Positions 18,301 to 24,810 of a DNA stretch of 64,000 bases are shown piece after piece. Numbering within the stretch: the first letter of the stretch is position 1; each line of letters opens with the position of its first letter. The notes under the pieces were generated by a model. That model did not search any database. It was not told the DNA's origin and saw only the letters and a program-made list of their open reading frames with translations. The translations under genes were made by a program, and so were the position numbers. The stretch spans positions 1-64,000 of the forward strand of contig CAYMEW010000024.1 in NCBI GenBank assembly GCA_964389755.1. Reading direction: 5' to 3'. This stretch comes from JBBSUQ01 sp964389755 (GTDB lineage: Bacteria; Bacteroidota; Bacteroidia; Flavobacteriales_D; Crocinitomicaceae).

Positions 18301-19672
18301 AAGCCCAGGAATCCACTAGTGGCTGGCTCCAAATTCCAAGCATAACGCCCCCGTTAAATAAGATCGTTTTATTGGCCCAGCCGGGAAACTTATCGAATTC
18401 AATCAACCCGATTGCTGATATAATACTATAACCAAGTGTCGTATTAAATTTATGATCATCTTCCCAATCGTCGTAAAGCCATTGATATACAGCAGGAAGT
18501 GGATCAAACCAAAAATCATGTTCGATCGGCTGTGATATCGTGACAGGACCACCTGCCTGCCATATCTGGAAACGGGAAATGTCCTGGTTATTAAGCGGGC
18601 CCGCTTGTTCCGCACCTGATAAATCTCCGTTCGTCACGAGTTGTTGTTGGGTAGTCAACTCTAAACAGGCTGCAAATTGCTCAGCCGAAGATAACTGATG
18701 ACCTGTACTATAACCGGTCATACAATCCTGTATATTTTGGTAGCTTATTATTCTTCTGTGGATGTCGGTTAAGTAATTAACCCCAGTCATACGTTGTGCC
18801 GCAACTGCTATAGGGTAACCTAAAAGAAAAAGGTTTCCGCCGTTGTTAGCCACCGGCCAGCCGTTTACATCGATCAGGAACCAGTTGTGGTCACGGGCAT
18901 AGCTAACAATTCGGTGCACAATCGCTTTGGTTTCCGTTACAATCTGAAAACCGGCATCCGCGGATGTAGGTTGAACATAAATATTATCCACAAGTTTATG
19001 AATGAGCAGGAAACCGATCATCAGGCTCGTCATTTGGTCAAGGCTGGGCACATTCTGGTAACTGTTGCCCTCATTAAATAATTCCGGAGGATTATTCTCT
19101 TTCATCACGTTGTTGTTGCGATAAAAAGCCGAGTTGGTACAGCGCATCTTCAGGCTGGTGCTCCCCCAGTTGTTCGTGGCGAAATCTTCCCCTACGTCCT
19201 CGCGGAGGTAAAAACCGTTGAGATTTTGTGAAAATTCAGCATTATAGAACTCTGCTTGATCTACCTCTGCTCTTAAATCCAATCGGTTGATTGCCTCCAG
19301 TGCATAATACAATTCACTGAGCACCGCCGTTACGTCTTGCCCCGAGTTCTTTAATAACCTGTACTCAGTAGCCAGCAAACCGAGGTAGTGCCCGTGCCGG
19401 ATCATACCGTCGCCCCAGTGCATCTCGCTATAGCCCCCGGAACCGTCATAAGGTGTGTCGTCATTAAAATCATTGTCAATACAGGCCCGGGGATTGATCG
19501 AGCCGGCAGGCAGGCTTTCCCCAGCTTCCGAACCGACCTTCACGAAATGTTCCTGAAAATTATTCCGGAATTTCCAGTATTTCTGCAGGTTTTCGTATTC
19601 ATGAACGGCATTAGTTTGGGCATGGAAATAGCCCGATGTGAGCAGCCCCACTGTAAACAGTAGTTTTTTCAT
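15338..19672 (-). CDS. T9SS cargo protein: helical N-terminal domain, beta-helix, sorting domain
   Basis: 1444 aa. Signal peptide MKKLLFTVGLLTSGYFHAQ. Residues about 25-600 form a mostly helical region with many aromatic residues and repeating helix pairs, reminiscent of an alpha/alpha toroid as in polysaccharide lyases; this is inference and no catalytic motif is assigned. About 650-1160 has short repeating beta strands with IENSGDIVIKNGAQLIV-like turns, a right-handed parallel beta-helix. A linker region follows, and the last 75 or so residues (VFPNPNGGAFVVKL to the end) are a T9SS type A sorting domain. It is therefore exported through the Por machinery and retained at or released from the surface. 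Substrate unknown. Confidence 0.88.
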   Translation of the reverse strand: MKKLLFTVGLLTSGYFHAQTNAVHEYENLQKYWKFRNNFQEHFVKVGSEAGESLPAGSINPRACIDNDFNDDTPYDGSGGYSEMHWGDGMIRHGHYLGLLATEYRLLKNSGQDVTAVLSELYYALEAINRLDLRAEVDQAEFYNAEFSQNLNGFYLREDVGEDFATNNWGSTSLKMRCTNSAFYRNNNVMKENNPPELFNEGNSYQNVPSLDQMTSLMIGFLLIHKLVDNIYVQPTSADAGFQIVTETKAIVHRIVSYARDHNWFLIDVNGWPVANNGGNLFLLGYPIAVAAQRMTGVNYLTDIHRRIISYQNIQDCMTGYSTGHQLSSAEQFAACLELTTQQQLVTNGDLSGAEQAGPLNNQDISRFQIWQAGGPVTISQPIEHDFWFDPLPAVYQWLYDDWEDDHKFNTTLGYSIISAIGLIEFDKFPGWANKTILFNGGVMLGIWSQPLVDSWASNTGNYELALVNSVLYNTATVLPSTFYRAFLDSMSLDGAYNMKGVSGTYADYLKHPNGWASEYRWTYGEDAYNGGAVEGMYSNLDYMLYHNLYRLKFNTSFHTMEQEACDCDPVSKAIDPNQNTAQQAATTDLNVRLAFLGFCEDVFAPVNQSVTGIFDVQPHFPDYMDKGIFTTKIENTDASIENGGEVRVKTKFIICGSTLDVKTGGELIIDHQTFVNGGALIENSGDIVIKNGAQLIVRGSLHLHNQSTLTIEEGGELLIDNVTGIGTLVYDAGATISMLGSGASFVAKGYLKTHGNTEFKVQHPNATSGRIWLYGTSFEAEAGSGKFLFKGKGINDNFLTLSGQINNFSTHVANITFRDCKITYEPNTHLEMKRPVSFIRTVNEATDAINGITVYSDNTFSFSEFYNVPIVANLNYFGTDEFYANDCTFEFNDDIEHPYGGNLITITGQNYNISNSVFNGRGAKCIDASLGIYPSSVTGCTFTHYDNTNVLNTLIGINDHSNVELKVKNSGFSNLFCGLSKVSGKLSLRCNNFSGNRYHNVVATTGATLNMTSDDNKNGYNQFQLPTESSSIEIDASKITLNNGYNYIHTGTDPVIVGTTNTYGYPGLYNPLLAKRNQWASGASVPPATTFDLTTANGYGIDVDASSPELMPACGYHDGDPGPIKGKSLATDNDGMAIIAFQGDSVRLDSAIYDAMSYLTAYNSAGNDFEVISRLNETLNQNELDVNDPVYGDLIPFAIQQMKLALESLYRSGQLNADMNAGAYETNTQHYADALVLLNSVAVDGTNYRKQFYHEMDKVQLFRMLDRHDISVEIMQNLEACGLDFAEQQYLNSVKESTLREIELQALVLADSTVAFDSIPVDTASFQTPVITSQSTFSFGADISDLNNILYPNCEYYSMKSNGEQQNDMQVFPNPNGGAFVVKLKKDKMTKAVLFDSNGKQVAVFTNLSGHTLKVDMELVPGMYLLEVTDEHGKASRERVVVQ

Positions 19673-19706
19673 AAGTATGTGTGTTTAGATTAATTTATGT
19701 GATTGA

Positions 19707-20384
19707 TCAGGGCTCAATATGGTAGTTCATGAGGTTCCAGACCTGATTGCTGTCAAGTAATTCCTTGCGGATCAACCCGACATTTTTGGAATAGAAATGA
19801 TTGGTCGGTTGTTTTCCTTCTACAAAAGTATTCAATTCATGGATGAGTACAGTTTCCCCAAAATTAAAATTTTGAATAGGATAGTTCTTATAAATCTTTT
19901 GTACAATAATTTTATTATCCGGAAACTGTGTGTTGAAAACATAACTATACGAAGCTTCTATATAATTTATATAAAAACAACTACCTTCGCCTAAATAATC
20001 ACCCGGTTTACCTTTGGAACGTTTAACAAATAAACATTTTCCTCTACTGGGGCCGGATTCATGGCAACTATTGCTCCCGCTGGCGAACAAAGGCCAGTAG
20101 TGATACTCATACCCGGTCAATGCACTTTCGATCCGCGTATCGAAATCATAACCCGAATAATCATTATACCCTTCAGTGACATACATTGAATCTCGCTGGC
20201 CGGAAGTCTCTTCTTCATACACCCACCACGAACCAACTTTAAAGGCAAAAAACTTCTTGGCTTCCAACACGCTCTGGCACTGGCCCGGGTTCTCTTCGCA
20301 ATACGGTTTGGGCTTGTCTTCTTTGCAGGAAACTGCCGAAAACAAGAAAAAGGTACCCATGTAAAAAAGATGTCTCATGTTCAT
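19707..20384 (-). CDS. Tandem paralogous lipoprotein 1
   Basis: 225 aa. Lipoprotein signal with Cys20 after FLFSAVS. The mature part starts with a Cys-containing KEDKPKPYCEENPGQC segment, then KVGSWWVYEEETSG and a conserved stretch up to about residue 100. The middle (about 100-180) differs strongly from its two neighbours. The C-terminal 40 residues (TNHFYS through RKELLDSNQVWNL) are conserved again. No known family is recognised. A TATCTTTA one-off match to the -7 box lies at 20403-20410. Blocks of near-identical DNA are shared with copies 2 and 3 in a patchwork, see findings. Confidence 0.85.
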   Translation of the reverse strand: MNMRHLFYMGTFFLFSAVSCKEDKPKPYCEENPGQCQSVLEAKKFFAFKVGSWWVYEEETSGQRDSMYVTEGYNDYSGYDFDTRIESALTGYEYHYWPLFASGSNSCHESGPSRGKCLFVKRSKGKPGDYLGEGSCFYINYIEASYSYVFNTQFPDNKIIVQKIYKNYPIQNFNFGETVLIHELNTFVEGKQPTNHFYSKNVGLIRKELLDSNQVWNLMNYHIEP

Positions 20385-20477
20385 CCGGTTAATAGCTATT
20401 TTTAAAGATACGATAATTTTTGAATCAGAATGAAATTTGTATATAAATTAAGACAAATATGTGCATTCAAATAACAA

Positions 20478-21152
20478 TCAGGGCATGATGTAGTAGTCTA
20501 CGAGGTTCCAGACCTGATTGCTGTCAAGTAATTCCTTTCGGATCAACCCGACATGCTCGGAATAGAAATGATTAGTAGGTTGTTTTCCTTCTATATAAGT
20601 GCAAATTTCATTTATTTTGATCGTTTTACCCATATTATAATTTTGAAGGTTATAGTTCGCATATATACCTGAAACGATAATTTTATTATTGATACAATAA
20701 GTTAAATCACTTCCCGTCGTTGCGTAATCACCTAATCCATAGCTCACAAAAAAACATTGACTCTCCCCAATGTAGTCGCCCGGTTTAGCTTTTGATCTAT
20801 TAATAAATATGCACTTTGCGTTTACAGGTTGGGAAGCATTACATTTAGATGTACCCACATACAAAGGCCAATAATGATACTCATACCCGGTCAATGCACT
20901 TTCGATCCGCGTATCAAAATCATAGCTGGTATAATCGTTATTCCCTTCGGTGACATACAGTGAATCTCGCTGGCCGGAAGTCTCTTCTTCATACACCCAC
21001 CAGGAACCCACTTTAAAAGCAAAGAACTTTTTAGCCTCGAGCACGCTCTGGCACTCACTCGGATTTTCTTCACAATAAGGCTTGGGCTTGTCGTCCTTGC
21101 AGGAAACTGCGGAAAACAAGAAAAATATTGCGATATAAAACAGACGTCTCAT
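20478..21152 (-). CDS. Tandem paralogous lipoprotein 2
   Basis: About 224 aa from the ATG at 21152, which places the lipobox cysteine at residue 18 as in its paralogues; a frame reaching 21179 would put the start in the promoter. It has the same layout as copies 1 and 3: lipobox, CEENPSECQ segment, KVGSWWVYEEETSGQRDS, variable middle (about 98-175), conserved end. The function is unknown. The repeated WxY and GxxYxYWP aromatic pattern suggests a small beta barrel or sandwich on the periplasmic or outer face. Confidence 0.82.
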   Translation of the reverse strand: MRRLFYIAIFFLFSAVSCKDDKPKPYCEENPSECQSVLEAKKFFAFKVGSWWVYEEETSGQRDSLYVTEGNNDYTSYDFDTRIESALTGYEYHYWPLYVGTSKCNASQPVNAKCIFINRSKAKPGDYIGESQCFFVSYGLGDYATTGSDLTYCINNKIIVSGIYANYNLQNYNMGKTIKINEICTYIEGKQPTNHFYSEHVGLIRKELLDSNQVWNLVDYYIMP

Positions 21153-21176
21153 GTCCATCTGGTTAATAGTATCTTC

Positions 21177-21184
21177 CAAAGATA
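21177..21184 (-). promoter_or_regulatory. Possible -7 box of lipoprotein 2
   Basis: TATCTTTG on the minus strand, an exact TAnnTTTG match, ends 25 bases before the chosen ATG at 21152. No clear -33 TTG at 19 bases. The copy 1 gene has TATCTTTA in the same relative place, so the upstream region was duplicated with the gene. Confidence 0.45.
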
Positions 21185-21224
21185 CGACAATTTAAATACG
21201 CCTCATGAATCGTGAAATAAATGT

Positions 21225-21257
21225 TCAAAAAATGACTGCGAAGCATAGTTTTTTCAT
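21225..21257 (-). pseudogene. Fossil 5' end of the T9SS cargo gene
   Basis: A 10-codon frame reading MKKLCFAVIF then TGA, with the flanking bases 21247-21320 closely matching 19661-19730, where the intact 1444-aa gene begins (MKKLLFTVGLL) and the lipoprotein 1 gene ends. It is the leftover start of a second copy of the big gene, marking the edge of the duplicated unit. It is not expected to make a functional product. Confidence 0.6.
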
Positions 21258-21291
21258 AAGTATGCGCGTTTCGATTAATGCATGGGACGGA

Positions 21292-21966
21292 TCAGGGTTC
21301 AATGTGGTAGTTCACGAGATTCCAGACCTCGTTGCTGTCTAACAATTCTTTTCTTACTAAACCCACATTCTCGGAATAGAAATGATTGGTCGGTTGAATA
21401 CCTTCAACCCTGGTACTAAGTTCATGAAATTCAACAACATTATGAAAGGTGATATTTTGGACACTATAGGTTGAGAAAATATTACTCACGATTATTTTAT
21501 TATTTTCAAAATAAATATTTCCTGAGATGTACGCATAATCACCTACTCGATAATTTACAAAGAAGCAATATGCTTCGCCAATATAATCTTCTGGTTTACC
21601 CTTAGACCGTTTTATATAAAGGCATTTTTCTTGCACAGGACTACTTTTACTACAACTACTATTTCCGCCAGAATAAACCGGCCAATAATGATACTCATAC
21701 CCGGTCAATGCACTTTCGATCCGCGTATCAAAATCATAGCTGGTATAATCGTTATTCCCTTCGGTGACATACATCGAATCGCGCTCGCCGCTGGTTTCTT
21801 CTTCATACACCCACCACGAACCAACTTTAAAGGCAAAAAACTTCTTGGCTTCCAACACGCTCTGGCACTGGCCCGGGTTCTCTTCGCAATACGGTTTGGG
21901 CTTGTCTTCTTTGCAGGAAAGAAAACATAAGACTGTAAAAAATACTATGTGACTGATTCTGTTCAC
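21292..21966 (-). CDS. Tandem paralogous lipoprotein 3
   Basis: 224 aa from a GTG at 21966; no in-frame ATG precedes the lipobox, and Cys18 (VLCFLSC) is in the right place. The mature N-terminus is identical in long stretches to copy 1, the segment before the variable middle is identical to copy 2, and the C-terminus resembles both. The family is not recognised. Downstream of its stop lies the fossil start of a T9SS gene, so this copy was the one originally paired with a lost second cargo gene. Confidence 0.83.
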   Translation of the reverse strand: MNRISHIVFFTVLCFLSCKEDKPKPYCEENPGQCQSVLEAKKFFAFKVGSWWVYEEETSGERDSMYVTEGNNDYTSYDFDTRIESALTGYEYHYWPVYSGGNSSCSKSSPVQEKCLYIKRSKGKPEDYIGEAYCFFVNYRVGDYAYISGNIYFENNKIIVSNIFSTYSVQNITFHNVVEFHELSTRVEGIQPTNHFYSENVGLVRKELLDSNEVWNLVNYHIEP

Positions 21967-22008
21967 CTGATTTGCGTTCGCGGATTACGAAATTTAAGGA
22001 AATTCATC

Positions 22009-22665
22009 CTAATAAGCGATCTCAATGATGTGTGATTGCTCCTCTGTTCCCAGCACGGTATCTTTCACATAATCGCTTGAAACACCGTTTCGAACCACTG
22101 TGTACGGGATGCTGACGGAAGGTGTCTCGCTGATCATATAGAACTGGTCGAATCCCGGCTGCAACAGCGTGTCCACACAACCGGTTAATGCGAAAGAGGT
22201 GCCAAGTAACAGGCTGTCCTGCGCATTCAGGCAATTGGCATTGTGCAGGTGCAAACTGTAGAAATAATTATGGGGTAACTCAATCATTTCCTCGTTCTTT
22301 CCACGGGAGACAGCCTGTTTCATCGAATATCCGTAGAACGTTGCGAGGTGCGCATGTGAAATGACGTACGGATGAATCGCCAATTGAAAGTCAGCTGACC
22401 CGGAAGGTACATCCACCTCTTTTTTAAATACACCGAACTCATCCGTGCTCCCCAGGTTTATCTCCTCGGTTTTCGTCGCCCCACCGTATTTTTTATAGAT
22501 TGTGTACTCCAAATTAAACTTACATTTTATCGGGAGGTGGGTGGTTTTGCAAACCATGCGGATATTCAGGTAAACCGATTTCCCGCCGTTTACTTTCTTA
22601 CAGGCTAACAGCAGGCCGAGACCGGTCAAAATGAGTAAACATACCCGCACATTTACAGATCGCAT
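22009..22665 (-). CDS. Hypothetical lipoprotein
   Basis: About 218 aa from the ATG at 22665, where the product opens with a signal peptide and lipobox (LLLAC, Cys22); the frame extends to 22788 but that part would put a non-signal region in front. The body is beta-rich with few motifs: a VYLNIRMVCKTT stretch and GSTDEFGVFKKEVDVPSG suggest a carboxypeptidase-regulatory-like or similar sandwich fold. TATCTTTC, one mismatch from the -7 box, lies at 22692-22699. It is not homologous by eye to the three lipoproteins downstream. Confidence 0.75.
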   Translation of the reverse strand: MRSVNVRVCLLILTGLGLLLACKKVNGGKSVYLNIRMVCKTTHLPIKCKFNLEYTIYKKYGGATKTEEINLGSTDEFGVFKKEVDVPSGSADFQLAIHPYVISHAHLATFYGYSMKQAVSRGKNEEMIELPHNYFYSLHLHNANCLNAQDSLLLGTSFALTGCVDTLLQPGFDQFYMISETPSVSIPYTVVRNGVSSDYVKDTVLGTEEQSHIIEIAY

Positions 22666-22812
22666 CGTGATTTCGTTTGAAGTGATAAGCGGAAAGATAC
22701 TAATTTTTAAGTTCCAAAAAAACAATATTGCGTTATTAGTATGTATTATTTGAGAAAAACAAGTATCAAAAGACGTAACCTCGTACACGTATACTCGCTG
22801 AAGATACCGAAC

Positions 22813-22844
22813 AAAAAAGGAGCGAAAACAAAATTCCGCTCCTT
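22813..22844 (-). terminator. Hairpin terminator after the 135-aa lipoprotein gene
   Basis: 8-bp stem (22817-22824 with 22837-22844) followed on the minus strand by a run of T (complement of 22813-22818). It lies 29 bases after the stop at 22873. Confidence 0.7.
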
Positions 22845-22872
22845 AGCTATTTTCAAATGTATGATTACGTAA

Positions 22873-23280
22873 CTACTGCAACCTGATGAAATAAAGCAGG
22901 TCTCCGTCGTCGAGTTTGCCGTCGCGGCGCTCGAGGTGAAACTCGTTTTTGTTCAGGAAGATCATGTTCCAGTCGTCTGCGAGGTACGCGAGGTTCGTAT
23001 AGGTCGGCAGGTTGATGTCGATCACTCCCGGGCTCTTATCGGAAGTCAGTTCCCAGGAACCTTCTTCGGGACGGTTCTCCACCAGCACGGAATGATCTTC
23101 GTCGAATACGAAAATGTCAAGTGCGAAGGTGTCTTTCAGATTGACGCCATTATCGATAAATCGCTGGATCTTCCACTTGTCCTGCGTAATGATCTTTTCG
23201 ATCTTATTGGGCGTAACGCGTTTGTTACAGCCGGCAAGCGACACCAGTGCCAACATGCCTGCAATGAGGATTCGTTTCAT
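22873..23280 (-). CDS. Hypothetical lipoprotein (lipocalin-like size)
   Basis: About 135 aa from the ATG at 23280; Cys18 in ALVSLAGC is the lipidation site. Alternating beta strands (WKIQRFIDNG, LDIFVFDEDHSVLVE, GSWELTSDKSPGVIDI, MIFLNKNEFHLER) look like the small lipocalin-like or META-type domains often found in Bacteroidetes lipoproteins, but I cannot name the family. It starts 10 bases after the DUF3467 gene stop, so the two are co-transcribed. Confidence 0.8.
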   Translation of the reverse strand: MKRILIAGMLALVSLAGCNKRVTPNKIEKIITQDKWKIQRFIDNGVNLKDTFALDIFVFDEDHSVLVENRPEEGSWELTSDKSPGVIDINLPTYTNLAYLADDWNMIFLNKNEFHLERRDGKLDDGDLLYFIRLQ

Positions 23281-23290
23281 AATCGGATCT

Positions 23291-23605
23291 TTATGCCTGC
23301 GTGGTCGGGTTTCCAAAGTTCATCGGCGGCATCGGGTCCTTATCTTCCTGGATCGTACCGAAATGCTGCTCGTACTTTTGAATATTATCAATGAGTGCCC
23401 GCATAAAACGCTTGGCATTCTGCGGTGTCATGATCACCCGCGAACGGACCTTTCCTTTCGGCATTCCGGGCATTAACTGGATGAAATCGCTCACTACTTC
23501 CGTGGGGGAATGCGTGATGATTGCCAGGTTCGAATAAATACCCAGTGCCGTTTCTTCGTTCAGTTCGATATTGACCTGGTTTTCGTTTTTTGAGTTGTTA
23601 TCCAT
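23291..23605 (-). CDS. DUF3467 family protein
   Basis: About 104 aa from the ATG at 23605 (MDNNSKNENQ); an upstream frame to 23635 would read through the promoter box. The core NIELNEETALGIYSNLAIIT, PTEVVSDFIQLMPG and RVIMTPQNAKRFMRAL is the DUF3467 pattern. These are small soluble proteins of unknown function, common in Bacteroidetes. It is followed by a lipoprotein gene. Confidence 0.88.
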   Translation of the reverse strand: MDNNSKNENQVNIELNEETALGIYSNLAIITHSPTEVVSDFIQLMPGMPKGKVRSRVIMTPQNAKRFMRALIDNIQKYEQHFGTIQEDKDPMPPMNFGNPTTQA

Positions 23606-23632
23606 TGTTCTGTTTAAAATCGCATGTTCGGA

Positions 23633-23640
23633 CAAAGATA
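23633..23640 (-). promoter_or_regulatory. Possible -7 box for the DUF3467 gene
   Basis: TATCTTTG on the minus strand, exact match to TAnnTTTG, 28 bases before the ATG at 23605. No clear -33 box. Confidence 0.45.
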
Positions 23641-23671
23641 CGAAAGCATGCGGATTTGGTTGCGCCGGTGC

Positions 23672-24799
23672 TTATTCCTCCTCGCTGTTTTTCATTTTCA
23701 TCAGGAGCGTGTAAGCGTTTTTAACGACTATTTTGCCTTCGGGAAGTTCCGACACTGCCACGTATCCGTCCGAAACAATGCCTTTCTGAACCGGTATCAG
23801 GCGATAAGTACCCGGTTTTTCTTCCAGGAATACATAGTCTTTTTCTTCCCATTGCACCACGGCATCCTCCGGAAGTGCGGTTTTGCGTGCACTTTTCACT
23901 TCGATGTCGGCATTTACGAACATTCCGGGCATGAGTTTTTCGTAGTTATTGGCAATATGGCCGTGCACTTCCACCGTACGATCGGCATTTACGTCAGGAG
24001 TTACCAGGTCAACCTCCGCTTCATACACGCGGTCTGGCGCATTATTGACCGAAAAAAGGATTTTCTGTCCGGCTTCAATGTTGGTTGCATCTTCTTCGAA
24101 AACGAGCAAATGCAGGTGTAAACGCGCAGGATCCAATAACTGAAACAGCACATCGGTGGGGTTCACATATTTGCCCACGTTGGCGTTGACAGAGGTAATG
24201 TATCCACTGATCGGTGCGCGGAGTACAATACTGCGCGAAAGGCTCTTCTCATCCAGGTTTCGGGCGTCGATCCCGATCAGTTTGAGTTTTTCGGACATCG
24301 CTTTTTCGAGCACCTGCTGGCTGAAATATTCGCTGCGAATCTCTTCCATGGTTTTATCGCTCGTGGCCTTTGTGGCGTTGAGTTGTTTTTGCCGGTCGTA
24401 ATCCTTTTGGAGGTATTCGAGCCTGTTGCGCGCAACGAGGTAATCCTGTTGTAGTTGAATGTATTGCGGATCTTCCAGCACGGCCAGCACGGTACCTTTC
24501 TGCACTTTCGTACCCGGTAACACGTTAACTTTCAGCAAGTATCCGCCGAGTGGTACGCTTACGGAGACATCACTTTCGGGAGGTACCCCGATCTTGCCGC
24601 TTACTCGGATATTTCCATACATTTCCCGGACCCCCGGAAGTTCGGCAACGATATTTGCATGTGACAGCTGATGAGCCGTCAAAGTGACGCGTCCGGAGTT
24701 ATTGTTGTCGTTACCGGTATCGGAAGGTTCCGAAGGCGCTTGTTTTCCGCTGCACGCCACGAGTGCAAGTACGAGAAAGCTATATAGCATGAATTTCAT
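23672..24799 (-). CDS. Metal efflux RND periplasmic adaptor (CzcB/CusB type)
   Basis: 375 aa. Lipoprotein signal (LALVAC, Cys16), then the adaptor layout: lipoyl/barrel-sandwich half motif (VNVLPGTKVQKGTVLAVLEDP), helical hairpin (about 105-175), second lipoyl half (LRAPISGYITSVNANVGKYV), beta-barrel and membrane-proximal domains. Adaptors bridge the inner-membrane pump and outer-membrane duct. It ends the operon, 11 bases after the pump gene. There is no histidine-rich N-terminal metal-binding stretch of the kind some CzcB proteins have. Confidence 0.92.
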   Translation of the reverse strand: MKFMLYSFLVLALVACSGKQAPSEPSDTGNDNNNSGRVTLTAHQLSHANIVAELPGVREMYGNIRVSGKIGVPPESDVSVSVPLGGYLLKVNVLPGTKVQKGTVLAVLEDPQYIQLQQDYLVARNRLEYLQKDYDRQKQLNATKATSDKTMEEIRSEYFSQQVLEKAMSEKLKLIGIDARNLDEKSLSRSIVLRAPISGYITSVNANVGKYVNPTDVLFQLLDPARLHLHLLVFEEDATNIEAGQKILFSVNNAPDRVYEAEVDLVTPDVNADRTVEVHGHIANNYEKLMPGMFVNADIEVKSARKTALPEDAVVQWEEKDYVFLEEKPGTYRLIPVQKGIVSDGYVAVSELPEGKIVVKNAYTLLMKMKNSEEE

Positions 24800-24810
24800 A
24801 TTACAATTTT

